A stretch of DNA of 64,000 nucleotides, from contig CAKVIM010000002.1 in the NCBI GenBank assembly GCA_934754775.1, forward strand, positions 183,283 to 247,282, read 5' to 3'. A program made the position numbers and the translations under genes. This DNA is from an uncultured Candidatus Melainabacteria bacterium (lineage in GTDB: Bacteria > Cyanobacteriota > Vampirovibrionia > Gastranaerophilales > Gastranaerophilaceae). Below the pieces are notes generated by a model. The model had not been told where the DNA came from. It was given only the letters and a program-made list of their open reading frames with translations, and did no database searches. Below are positions 24,930 through 33,430 of this stretch, one piece after another; position 1 is the stretch's first letter; each line of letters begins with the position of its first letter.

Positions 24930-25985
24930 CTACGCTTCAATTGATTCAGAAATTTTTCTGTTAACGCCGGTTTCAACCGCTTCTTTGGCAACCCTTACAG
25001 CATTCTTAATTGCATAAGCCTTGCTTCTGCCGTGAGAAATAACCGTAATACCCTTAACACCAAGGAGTAAGCAGCCGCCGAATTCTTCGTAGTTAATCTT
25101 TTCGTAAATTCTCTTCATAAACGGTTTTGCCAACAAACCAATCAGCATACCCAAGAAATCTGATTTGAATTCACTCTTAATCATCTTGAACAATAGTGAT
25201 GAAGTTCCTTCTGTAACCTTAAGTACAACGTTGCCTGCAAAACCATCGCAAACGACTACGTCGCATAAGTTAAGGAACAATTCACGACCTTCAATATTGC
25301 CCATAAAATTAAATCTTTCTTTTTCTTCTTCAAGAAGATTGTATGTGCTTTGAGCAAGTTCGTTACCTTTGCCGGCCTCTTCACCGATATTCAAAACACC
25401 AACACGTGGTTTTTCGATACCCAAAACATTCTTAGAAAAAGTCATGCCCATAATAGCAAACTGTCTAAGCATTTGTGGGGTGCAATTACTGTTTGCACCA
25501 CCATCGATAATAACAATTGGTTTTTTCATCGTAGGAAGTGTTACAGCGATAGCCGGTCTGTCAATCCCAGGGATTCTACCCAAACCAAACAAACTTGATG
25601 CCATAGCAGCACCTGTTGAACCTGCTGCAACTAATGCGTCAGAGCTTCCTGTCGCAACAGAACCTACAGTTAAAACAATTGAAGAATTTTTCTTCTTACG
25701 AATAGCTTGCCCCGGAGCTTCGCCCATTTCAATAATTTCTGAAGCATGAGTAATCTTTATATCAAGAGATTTAACGTCTACACGCACACGCCTTTTTCTG
25801 CCGGCTTTACCACAATCTGATAAGAAACCCTCTTGTTGGATAACTTCAAGACAGTGTTCAATTCTATCTTGCTTACCAACCAATTCCAATGCTACGCCGT
25901 ACTCCGCAGCCGCCCATACAGCACCTGCAACAATTTCAAAAGGAGCGTGATCGCCACCCATCGCATCAATAGCTATTCTTGTCAT
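24930..25985 (-). CDS. plsX: Phosphate acyltransferase PlsX
   Basis: The protein has 351 residues. It begins RIAIDAMGGDHAP and contains VAAGSTGAAMA and CDGFAGNVVLK, the family signatures. PlsX converts acyl-ACP to acyl-phosphate for PlsY, the first step of phosphatidic acid synthesis. It sits between rpmF and fabH in the widely conserved yceD-rpmF-plsX-fabH order. Confidence 0.96.
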   Translation of the reverse strand: MTRIAIDAMGGDHAPFEIVAGAVWAAAEYGVALELVGKQDRIEHCLEVIQQEGFLSDCGKAGRKRRVRVDVKSLDIKITHASEIIEMGEAPGQAIRKKKNSSIVLTVGSVATGSSDALVAAGSTGAAMASSLFGLGRIPGIDRPAIAVTLPTMKKPIVIIDGGANSNCTPQMLRQFAIMGMTFSKNVLGIEKPRVGVLNIGEEAGKGNELAQSTYNLLEEEKERFNFMGNIEGRELFLNLCDVVVCDGFAGNVVLKVTEGTSSLLFKMIKSEFKSDFLGMLIGLLAKPFMKRIYEKINYEEFGGCLLLGVKGITVISHGRSKAYAIKNAVRVAKEAVETGVNRKISESIEA

Positions 25986-26029
25986 TTAACTCTTCCCTTT
26001 TTCTCGTCTGAAACCCTTTTAGAAAACAG

Positions 26030-26049
26030 GGTGCGGCTTATGCCGCACC
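26030..26049. repeat. Hairpin GGTGCGGC/GCCGCACC between rpmF and plsX
   Basis: An 8-bp GC-rich perfect stem with a TTAT loop lies in a 79-bp gap. Its form resembles the GTTGGGC hairpins elsewhere in the window, with a different core. It may attenuate transcription between rpmF and plsX. Confidence 0.5.
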
Positions 26050-26065
26050 ATATTCTTTTCTTAAA

Positions 26066-26404
26066 CTAAGCTTCCGGTTTTTCTTCAGCTGATTCTTCTT
26101 TAACTTCCTCAGCTTTTTCTTCAACTTTTTCTTCTTTTACTTCTTCTGCCGGTGCTTCAACTTTCTTAGTTGATTTTTTAGCTTTCTTAGTTTCTTTTAC
26201 TTCTTCTTTAGCTTCTTCTACATAGCCTTCAGCCTTCTTAGAAACTACTTTTCCTTTGTATGTTCCACAAGCTGTGCAAACTGTGTGAGTTAAAACCTTA
26301 GCTCCGCAGTTTGGGCAAGTTGTTAATTCAGGCTTTGTTGCCTTCCAGTTAGATCTTCTTTTTCCTTGAGCACTGTGCCCTGTTCTTTTCTTTGGTACTG
26401 CCAT
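26066..26404 (-). CDS. rpmF: 50S ribosomal protein L32 with long charged tail
   Basis: The first 60 residues are an ordinary L32: MAVPKKRTGHSAQGKRRSNW and two CxxC pairs (TTCPNCG and CTACG) forming the zinc ribbon. The protein then continues for about 50 residues of Lys/Glu/Ala-rich low-complexity sequence (EEAKEEVKETKKAKKSTKK and so on), giving 112 residues against the usual 56-65. The frame is open without any sign of frameshift. The tail is probably disordered on the ribosome surface. Confidence 0.93.
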   Translation of the reverse strand: MAVPKKRTGHSAQGKRRSNWKATKPELTTCPNCGAKVLTHTVCTACGTYKGKVVSKKAEGYVEEAKEEVKETKKAKKSTKKVEAPAEEVKEEKVEEKAEEVKEESAEEKPEA

Positions 26405-26512
26405 TTTTCCTATACCTTTCTATTTTGTTGTACTACTTATATATTCGTTTTGTCATTTGTTGTCAGGACGAGTGCCTAACTTTTTTCTGCATTTATTTTC
26501 GAGTTGCAGACC

Positions 26513-27019
26513 TCATTGTTTTGGGTTAATTTGAATGTTTTTAAAAACATCCATTCTAGCATCATGGATTTCCATATCTTCATCAGACACAAATAATCCC
26601 TCATTACAATTTATACCACAAACTTTTTTATTTGGTAACTGTAATATTACAGATTGATACAATAAGTCATAAATGTCAATTTCTTTTTCGCCGTTCAAAT
26701 CCGTGATAAACTGTCCAGACTGGAGTTCCAGCTCTTGTGAATATTCATCATACAGTGAACGCTTTGCATACGTTTCATCAACATCAAAGTCCAAATCGTA
26801 CTCATATTTATTCAAACATCTGTCACATTCCAAAGTTATTTTGCCTTCGGCATGCCCGGAAACTTCAATAAACTCACCAAGCAATTTCAAATCTAACTCG
26901 GCGTAAACTTTACATCCGTCAAGTTCCTTGATTTCATCTTCAAACTCAACCTGCAAAACAGATTCTTTTTCAATATCTTCTATTGGCACAAGCCTGTTTT
27001 TAGAATCAAGTTTAAGCAT
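26513..27019 (-). CDS. YceD/DUF177 family protein
   Basis: The protein has 168 residues. The family's central ECDRCL..Y motif and the C-terminal CGINCNEGL cysteine motif are present, which are the marks of DUF177/YceD. YceD is nearly always next to rpmF and is linked to 23S rRNA/ribosome accumulation in bacteria and plants. The ATG at 27019 with a GGAAG ribosome site overlaps the end of the 81-residue gene by 8 bp. The upstream in-frame start is rejected because it lies wholly inside that gene. Confidence 0.85.
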   Translation of the reverse strand: MLKLDSKNRLVPIEDIEKESVLQVEFEDEIKELDGCKVYAELDLKLLGEFIEVSGHAEGKITLECDRCLNKYEYDLDFDVDETYAKRSLYDEYSQELELQSGQFITDLNGEKEIDIYDLLYQSVILQLPNKKVCGINCNEGLFVSDEDMEIHDARMDVFKNIQINPKQ

Positions 27020-27257
27020 ACGGTTCTTCCTGCAAAACAAGTCCTGAAATTTGTGTTGAAACAAAGCACAATCTCTTAATCGGCCCGATTGGCTCTTTCT
27101 CTACAAGCACCGGAGTCGGGCTTTTCATAAGCTGTTTCAATTCTGCGTAAACTGCCTGCGGATTTTCAAAATACATTACAACCGGAGTTGCAGAGCCTTT
27201 CAAAAAAAGAATTACAGCCTGTCTTGTTTTTTGTGGAGTATTAAATTGTTGAACCAT
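27012..27257 (-). CDS. Conserved small protein of unknown function upstream of yceD
   Basis: This is an 81-residue alpha/beta protein without a recognised motif (PQKTRQAVILFLKG near the start, PIKRLCFVSTQISGLVLQEEPY at the end). It has an AGGAG ribosome site and overlaps yceD, so it is a real first gene of the yceD-rpmF-plsX operon. The function is unknown. Confidence 0.72.
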   Translation of the reverse strand: MVQQFNTPQKTRQAVILFLKGSATPVVMYFENPQAVYAELKQLMKSPTPVLVEKEPIGPIKRLCFVSTQISGLVLQEEPYA

Positions 27258-27368
27258 AAGTTCTCCTTTACCTTTCTACATACCAATATTATAATCAAAA
27301 ATTACGAATATTGGAATAGGTTGGGCTTTTTATTCTCAATTTCATAACCGAAAATATTTTTTACCGCT

Positions 27369-28058
27369 TTATTTTCTGCACTGGATTTCTATACGTGTCA
27401 TAATTTTATCCGCAAATCTATATCTTTCTTCATCGCCCAATTTCTTAAACGTTTGCATTGCATCACGTAATCTTTGTTCTGCTTTTTTAGGCTTTCTACG
27501 TTCCAAAATTTTTGCAATATCAACTTGTAAGGTTGCTAAAAGATCCTCATAATTTTTAACATCTTTTTCTTTAGAATAAGGCGTTTTGAAATTTTCAACC
27601 GCTCCATCGAAATCCGCTACAATATCCTTTAACACACGTTCTTCTTTAATCATTACTTTCAATACTTTTTGAGTATCACAGCCTTTTTCATCATAAAGCT
27701 GATGCAAATCTTCTAACCTAGCTAGGACGTGCATCTTATCACCTTGCATCTCAGAAAATTCTAGCCCCGTTTTTATATATTTTTCCTTTTGCTCAAGCGT
27801 TATGTTCGGAAATTTTATTAATCTGCTACAGACAATCGTTGCCAAACCCATTTTACCATTAGCAAACAATGTCTGAGCTAAGTCATAGAACTTATCACTT
27901 AGTTTGCTCAACATTCCGGCTTTAGAAAGTTCTTGCTCCTTTGTTTTAATTGATGCGATAAATAAATCACTGGACATTGCCGGAGTTTTTATAATATTTT
28001 CAGAAAAAGTTTTAAAACTGTTCTCTACATTTTGCATATTAATCGGATTAATTTTCAT
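27369..28058 (-). CDS. Helical protein of unknown function with MKINPI N-terminus
   Basis: The protein has 229 residues, mostly helical with weak TPR-like spacing and no membrane segment. The first six residues MKINPI are almost identical to MNINPI of the metallopeptidase at 12944, and the start MQINKI occurs at 47919. These short N-termini probably belong to one tag family. Gene-specific function is unknown. Confidence 0.7.
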   Translation of the reverse strand: MKINPINMQNVENSFKTFSENIIKTPAMSSDLFIASIKTKEQELSKAGMLSKLSDKFYDLAQTLFANGKMGLATIVCSRLIKFPNITLEQKEKYIKTGLEFSEMQGDKMHVLARLEDLHQLYDEKGCDTQKVLKVMIKEERVLKDIVADFDGAVENFKTPYSKEKDVKNYEDLLATLQVDIAKILERRKPKKAEQRLRDAMQTFKKLGDEERYRFADKIMTRIEIQCRK

Positions 28059-28144
28059 ACCTATCTTAAACCTCGTAAAAATTTTTTTTGCTATTATATA
28101 TATATCAACAAAAAAATAAAAATAATAAGAATAAAAGGAAAAGT

Positions 28145-28717
28145 ATGTTTAAAAAGATTAACGAAATTCTAAAAAATGATGGTGTAATTGCCTATGTTAC
28201 AGATACGGTTTGGGGTTTAGGATGTTTACCTTCAAGCGAAAAAGCAGTCAAAAAGATTTATGACATCAAACATCGTGACGGCAAAAAACCGCTTATTCTA
28301 ATGAGTGACGAATTCTATAATCTTTTTGAATACGTTAAACAGCCAATAGATAAAGAGGCTCAAAGATTAATCAAACAACATTTTCCTGGGGCATTAACTC
28401 TTGTGCTTGAAAAATCTGAAAAAACACCTGATTACATAACATCATCAATGCCGACTGTCGGGGTAAGAATTCCTGACAACGAAACATTTGCCAACATTTG
28501 CAGGAATATTGACGGACGAGTACTTGCAACAACAAGTGCAAACCTCTCCGGCGAAGCTCCTGCTTTAACCTACGATGAAGCAGTTAAATATGTTGGAGAT
28601 AGAGTCGATTTAGTCGTACCTGATTTTGGACACTTAGCGAAAGGCAAAGCGTCTACCGTTGCAGGATTTAAAGACGGACAGATTGTCATATACAGACAAG
28701 GTGAAATTGAAGTCTAA
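28145..28717 (+). CDS. Threonylcarbamoyl-AMP synthase (TsaC/Sua5/YrdC)
   Basis: This is a 190-residue single YrdC domain. TDTVWGLGC near the start binds substrate, followed by KHRDGKKPLILM, FPGALTLVL and ATTSANLSG. It makes threonylcarbamoyl-adenylate for the t6A37 modification of ANN-decoding tRNAs. The ATG at 28145 has AAAAGGAAAAG before it. Its length fits TsaC rather than the longer Sua5. Confidence 0.93.
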   Translation: MFKKINEILKNDGVIAYVTDTVWGLGCLPSSEKAVKKIYDIKHRDGKKPLILMSDEFYNLFEYVKQPIDKEAQRLIKQHFPGALTLVLEKSEKTPDYITSSMPTVGVRIPDNETFANICRNIDGRVLATTSANLSGEAPALTYDEAVKYVGDRVDLVVPDFGHLAKGKASTVAGFKDGQIVIYRQGEIEV

Positions 28718-28729
28718 GCCGATAAAACC

Positions 28730-29353
28730 CTAAGCTTCATCCTCAATTTTGCCTTCTGCTTTTTGTTCAGATTTTGTGTAGCTTTTGAAAGCTTTTGCGT
28801 AATCCTTGACCACAATTTGCTCTTCATTTGTTTCAGGGTTTTCGGTTTTTACGGCTTCAGCTTTTGGTAAAATTTCTTGGCCGGCAGAGTTTTCGCTCTG
28901 TTTTCTGCAATATTCCATGTACTCTTCGTAAGTAATTTTGCCATCTTCGTTTCCGTCAATTACTTCTTCGTAGTTTGAATCGCCTTTTCTTGCATAAACT
29001 TTTTCAGAATCAATTTTTTCTTCTGCGTTTTCGGACTCTTGTGCCTTTTTAGCTTCATTTTGAACTTTTTCACTGCTTTCTTCAGCTTTTTTATTAAGCT
29101 GATAAGTCATTCGGTTGTTTAACATCAACACACGCTCTTTGTAGCCAATTCCTTGCTCGTCACAGTAATCCATAAATTCTTTAAACGTAATAACGCCATC
29201 TTCATCCACATCCATCTCTTTTTGGTACATAGGCTCACCCTTAGAAGCATAGACTGCGTTTTTAGAATTAGTACCAACATTGTTGTTCATCTTGAAATTT
29301 TGCTGTGAAATGCCCACACCAGTGGCAGTCGAAGTAAATCCGATTCCTGTCAT
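28730..29353 (-). CDS. EF-hand calcium-binding protein
   Basis: The protein has 207 residues with two EF-hand loops, DVDEDGVITFKEFMDY (about residues 48-63) and DGNEDGKITYEEYMEY (about 133-148). They are separated by a charged, probably disordered linker. There is no signal peptide or transmembrane helix. The N-terminus is Gly/Thr/Asn-rich with QQNFKMNNN, loosely like the tag region of other unknowns here. The role is unknown; calcium sensing or structural binding is likely. Confidence 0.8.
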   Translation of the reverse strand: MTGIGFTSTATGVGISQQNFKMNNNVGTNSKNAVYASKGEPMYQKEMDVDEDGVITFKEFMDYCDEQGIGYKERVLMLNNRMTYQLNKKAEESSEKVQNEAKKAQESENAEEKIDSEKVYARKGDSNYEEVIDGNEDGKITYEEYMEYCRKQSENSAGQEILPKAEAVKTENPETNEEQIVVKDYAKAFKSYTKSEQKAEGKIEDEA

Positions 29354-29458
29354 AATTGAGTCCTTTCAATTTTAAAAAAGTAAATGTATATCTACATTAT
29401 AACCTATTTTTAAAGAGTTTCAAGGGTTAAGTGTAATCATAACGATTATAATAAACTT

Positions 29459-29492
29459 AAAGAGGCGGGACTTGAACAAGTCCCGCCTCTTT
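29459..29492 (-). terminator. Terminator after alaS
   Basis: A 15-bp perfect stem AAAGAGGCGGGACTT with a 4-nt loop lies 16 bp after the alaS stop and is followed by an A/T-rich, T-biased tail. Confidence 0.85.
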
Positions 29493-29507
29493 GTTTTATT
29501 CATTTTT

Positions 29508-32207
29508 TTATCTCAAATCGTTTTCAACTTTTGCCAAAATTTCGTCAAGCTTGCTTGCATCTTTCACACCGCCTTGAGCAAAGTTTGGACGACCGCCACC
29601 ATTTGCCCCCGTAAACCTTGCAATTTCACCGACAAGTTTACCGGCGTTAACGCCTTTTTTGACAAAGCCTTCTGTTACCTTAACAATAACCATTCTTTCG
29701 TTTGCCAAAACAATCACGCTTTCACCGAGTTTTGCGGCAAGCATTTCAATACCGACTTTAACTGCGTCAGCGTCAAAGTTTTCAATCTTTGATACAAACA
29801 ATTTTCCGCCTTCAATATCTTGAGCTTTTGAAATAAATGTTGAGAACTTAGACTTAGCCATCTCAGCCTTAGTTTGTTCTAAAGTTTTAGCCAATTCTTT
29901 GTTTTCTTCCGCCAATTTTTCAACACGGTCAAGAACTTCTTCCGTATGAACCTTGAATTTAGCTTCTAATACATCAGAAATTTTAGCTTTGTTGTTCAAA
30001 TATTCGATTGCAGCTTTTGAAACAACAGCTTCAATTCTTCTGGTACCTGCTGCAATTGCACCTTCTGAAACAATCTTGATTAATCTCAAATCACCTGTAT
30101 TCTTAGCATGAGTACCCGCACAGAATTCCATTGAAATTACGTCAGATTTTTCTTCGTGACACTTGCATCCGCCACCGCATTTGCATTGTTTTGCCCCTTC
30201 TGACGCTACGCTTGTAGTCTCGCTTTCAGCGTTATTACATTTACCCCTACCCCCGCCGATAGATACGACTCTTACTTCATCTTCGTATTTTTCGCCAAAT
30301 AAAGCAGTTGCACCTGTTAGCTTAGCTTTTTCTATATCCATAACTTCTGTATGAACAGGAAGTTTTTCCCAAATCCATTCATTAATTACATCTTCAGTTT
30401 TTTGAACTTCTTCAGGAGTCATTGCTCTAGAGAAAGTAAAGTCAAATCTCATTCTGTTTTCTTCAACTTGAGAACCCGCTTGCTTTACTTCATCACCAAC
30501 AACCTTAATCAAAGCAGCTTGAAGTAAGTGAGCAGATGTATGGTGAACTCTGATTTCTGCACGTCTTGCTGCATCAATTTGAGCTGTAACTTCGTCGCCG
30601 ACATTAATTTCACCATTTACTATTTGGCATCTGTGAACAAATAAATGGTTAACTTTAAATGTAGTCAAAACTTCAACTTTCAAACTATCGTTAAAGATAT
30701 AACCGCTGTCACCGACTTGACCACCACATTCTGCGTAGAATGGAGTTTTATCAAGAACAACATCAACAAAACCTTCGCCTTCGATTAAAGCCAAAACTTT
30801 TGCATCACATTCAGTTTCAGTATAGCCGACAAAATCAGTTGAACCAACTTCATCTTCTACTTTCGCGTATTTCATATCGCCTGTAACTGAAATTTTCGCA
30901 GTTGCCGCTTTTGCCCTATCTTTTTGTTCTTGCATAGCAACTTTATATCCTGCTTCATCCGCTTTCAAACCATTTTCTTCTGCAATTTCTCTTGTTAATT
31001 CAAATGGGAAACCGTATGTATCATAAAGTTTGAATGCGCTTTCGCCGTCAATATCTTTTTTGTTTGCAATAAATTCATCAAGAAGTTTATACCCTCTATC
31101 CAAAGTCTTAGCAAATCTTTCTTCTTCTTTCTTAATCACGTCAATAATTTTAGCTTTGTTTTTAACCAAATCAGGATAAGCTTCGCCGTACATATCAACA
31201 ACCGTGTCAACGAGTTTATACAAGAACGGCAAATCCATACCCAAGATTTTTCCGTGTCTTAAAGCACGTCTTAAAATCATTCTTAAAACATAGCTTCTAC
31301 CTTCATTTCCCGGGATAACACCGTCAGAAATCAAGAATGAAACGCATCTTGCGTGGTCTGTGATAATTCTTAATGAAACATCGGTTTTTTCTGATTTTTT
31401 GTATTCAACACCGCTCATTTCAGAAACTTTGTCCAAAATCGGTTTCAACAAATCAGTTTCAAATGTTGAAGCTACACCTTGGCAAACCATTGTAATACGC
31501 TCTAAGCCCATGCCAGTATCAACGTTTTTGTGTTCGAGTGGTGATTGGTTACCTTCTTCATCTTGATATAATTCAGTGAATACCAAGTTCCAAATTTCAA
31601 CCCATCTGTCACATTCACAAGTATCAATACCACAATTTGGGTCGTCACATTTATATTCTTCACCTAAATCGTAGTGAATTTCTGAACAAGGACCGCAAGA
31701 GCCTGACGCCCCGGGAGGCCCCCAAAAATTATCCTTTTTGCCTTTTCTTTTAATTCTTTCATCCGGAACTCCGATACTTCTCCAAATATCATAAGCTTCG
31801 TCATCAGTTTCAAAAATCGTAATCCAAAGTCTGTCTTTATCAAGTTTTAAAACTTCTGTAACAAATTCCCAAGCCCAAGGAATAACTTCTTTTTTGTAAT
31901 AATCGCCAAAAGAAAAGTTACCCAACATTTCAAAAAATGTATGGTGGCGTGGAGTTCTACCTACGTTTTCAATATCAGAATCCTTTCCGCCTGCACGAGC
32001 ACATTTTTGACAAGATGTTGCTCTAGCTGGGTCATAAGGTGATTTTTGGATACCTAAAAATATAGGCAAAAATTGTAACATGCCGGCTGTTGTCAAAAGT
32101 ACAGTCGGATTATCAGGCACAAGGCTGGAGCTTTCAACAATCGTATGTTGATGCTTTTCCTTGAAATAATTCAAATATAAATTTCTAATCTCGTTTCCTT
32201 TAAGCAT
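29508..32207 (-). CDS. alaS: Alanyl-tRNA synthetase with Cys-rich insertion
   Basis: The protein has 899 residues. The class II catalytic core (FLGIQKSPYDPARATSCQKC, HHTFFEMLGNFSFGDYYKKE) and the editing-domain HTSAHLL and MEFCAGTHAKNTGDL zinc motifs are intact. The C-terminal GGGGRP-type end reads ANGGGRPNFAQGG. Between VVSIGGGRG and SMEFCAGTH there is an insertion of about 35 residues rich in Cys (GKCNN, KQCKCGGGCKCHEE) that normal AlaRS lacks. The ribosome site upstream is AAGGAATTA. Confidence 0.96.
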   Translation of the reverse strand: MLKGNEIRNLYLNYFKEKHQHTIVESSSLVPDNPTVLLTTAGMLQFLPIFLGIQKSPYDPARATSCQKCARAGGKDSDIENVGRTPRHHTFFEMLGNFSFGDYYKKEVIPWAWEFVTEVLKLDKDRLWITIFETDDEAYDIWRSIGVPDERIKRKGKKDNFWGPPGASGSCGPCSEIHYDLGEEYKCDDPNCGIDTCECDRWVEIWNLVFTELYQDEEGNQSPLEHKNVDTGMGLERITMVCQGVASTFETDLLKPILDKVSEMSGVEYKKSEKTDVSLRIITDHARCVSFLISDGVIPGNEGRSYVLRMILRRALRHGKILGMDLPFLYKLVDTVVDMYGEAYPDLVKNKAKIIDVIKKEEERFAKTLDRGYKLLDEFIANKKDIDGESAFKLYDTYGFPFELTREIAEENGLKADEAGYKVAMQEQKDRAKAATAKISVTGDMKYAKVEDEVGSTDFVGYTETECDAKVLALIEGEGFVDVVLDKTPFYAECGGQVGDSGYIFNDSLKVEVLTTFKVNHLFVHRCQIVNGEINVGDEVTAQIDAARRAEIRVHHTSAHLLQAALIKVVGDEVKQAGSQVEENRMRFDFTFSRAMTPEEVQKTEDVINEWIWEKLPVHTEVMDIEKAKLTGATALFGEKYEDEVRVVSIGGGRGKCNNAESETTSVASEGAKQCKCGGGCKCHEEKSDVISMEFCAGTHAKNTGDLRLIKIVSEGAIAAGTRRIEAVVSKAAIEYLNNKAKISDVLEAKFKVHTEEVLDRVEKLAEENKELAKTLEQTKAEMAKSKFSTFISKAQDIEGGKLFVSKIENFDADAVKVGIEMLAAKLGESVIVLANERMVIVKVTEGFVKKGVNAGKLVGEIARFTGANGGGRPNFAQGGVKDASKLDEILAKVENDLR

Positions 32208-32261
32208 AATTAATTCCTTCTAAATTAGTGTATGTGTTAATTATACATCAAAAATATCCGC

Positions 32262-32315
32262 ACAAAAAATTGCACCCGACAACTTTATAAAGAACAAATC
32301 AGGTGCAATTTTTAT
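32262..32315 (-). terminator. Terminator after rubrerythrin
   Basis: The arms AAAATTGCACC and GGTGCAATTTT, separated by about 25 nt, form an 11-bp stem followed on the minus strand by TTTTTTG. It lies directly after the rubrerythrin stop. Confidence 0.65.
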
Positions 32316-32328
32316 GTATAAATTTTAA

Positions 32329-32874
32329 TTAGTTAGCAAAATATCTTGCAAGTAAACCGTCGAATCCACGACCGTGACGAGCTTCGTCCTTTGCCATTTC
32401 ATGAACTGTATCGTGAACAGCATCCAAGCCCAATTCCTTAGCCAATTTAGCAAGTTTCATCTTACCGTCACAAGCACCGAATTCAGCTTCTGCACGTAAT
32501 TCAAGGTTTCTCCTTGTAGAATTTGTAACAACTTCGCCCAACAATTCTGCAAATCTTGATGCATGGTCAGCCTCTTCAAATGCATATCTCTTGAATGCTT
32601 CAGCGATTTCAGGATAACCTTCTCTGTCAGCCTGTCTTGACATTGCAAGATACATACCGACTTCTGAACATTCGCCAACAAAGTTAGCTCTCAAACCTTC
32701 CAAAATTTCCGGAACTGAATCCTTAGCTACGCCAACTCTGTGTTCGTCAGCATAATTCTTGTTGCCGTCTTCCATAACAACGAAAACTTCTTTAACAGCA
32801 CCACACACAGGACATTTTTCCGGTGGAGCACCTTCTACTGTATAACCACATACTGAACATACGTATTTTGCCAT
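32329..32874 (-). CDS. Reverse rubrerythrin
   Basis: The protein has 181 residues. The rubredoxin domain is N-terminal (CSVCGY...CPVCG, residues 5-26) and the ferritin-like diiron domain follows ([45 protein letters not shown]). This order is the reverse of classical rubrerythrin and matches the oxygen/peroxide-induced proteins of anaerobes such as clostridia, which reduce H2O2 and O2. A promoter and a palindrome lie upstream. Confidence 0.93.
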   Translation of the reverse strand: MAKYVCSVCGYTVEGAPPEKCPVCGAVKEVFVVMEDGNKNYADEHRVGVAKDSVPEILEGLRANFVGECSEVGMYLAMSRQADREGYPEIAEAFKRYAFEEADHASRFAELLGEVVTNSTRRNLELRAEAEFGACDGKMKLAKLAKELGLDAVHDTVHEMAKDEARHGRGFDGLLARYFAN

Positions 32875-32906
32875 AATTATTTCCTTTCTTAAACTGTAAT
32901 ATCAAT

Positions 32907-32951
32907 TTTGTTAACAAATCTGATTATAACATGTTTAACAAATGCATTCAA
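32907..32951 (-). promoter_or_regulatory. Rubrerythrin promoter with palindrome at the start site
   Basis: On the minus strand TTGAAT (32946-32951), 17 bp and TATAAT (32923-32928) form a good promoter. A perfect TTTGTTAACAAA palindrome (32907-32918) covers the expected transcription start, where a repressor could bind. Confidence 0.55.
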
Positions 32952-33041
32952 TTGGAATTACAACAAAATCTTACGCAACAAAAAAGCCATCTAATCTTGC
33001 GATTTGGATGACCGATTTTGTTTGTTCAATTAATGTGACAA

Positions 33042-33338
33042 CTACTTAACTTCTGTGTTGTCGGTGGCCTGAAGCTGTTTTGACTTGTAATTGTGGATGA
33101 CTGCGTCAACCAATAAGTCGTAAGAAGAACTCTTTTCTATATTTGGAAATTCCTCTTTTAATTGTTGTCTGACCATTGCTTCCAGCCTTTGTTCGTCAGA
33201 TTTTATCTTAAGCTCTGTTGATGAGAGCGATGTTATATAATCTTCATTCGCCTTTCTTTGTGCGTTTGAAAATGTTAACAAATTTGTTCTTGAATCTAAT
33301 GCTTGCTTTAGTGACTTTAAAAATTTTAGGTTGAACAT
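33042..33338 (-). CDS. Small protein of unknown function
   Basis: This is a 98-residue, mostly helical and charged protein. The start at 33338 is taken because GAGGTCGTT precedes it. It has no recognised motif and no membrane segment. A weak hairpin with a TTTTTT tail (near 32985-33010) follows it. It stands alone between glyS and the rubrerythrin gene; the function is unknown. Confidence 0.6.
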   Translation of the reverse strand: MFNLKFLKSLKQALDSRTNLLTFSNAQRKANEDYITSLSSTELKIKSDEQRLEAMVRQQLKEEFPNIEKSSSYDLLVDAVIHNYKSKQLQATDNTEVK

Positions 33339-33430
33339 AACGACCTCTTTATTGCTTACCTTCACTTGTATCTGTATAAAGTCCCCTCAAAAGAAAAATT
33401 GACTCTTTTAAAAGAACTTGTTACAAATTT

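Noticed and set aside
29472-29792. A plus-strand open frame across the alaS terminator.
   Set aside because: It overlaps the end of alaS and the terminator hairpin and has no coding character.
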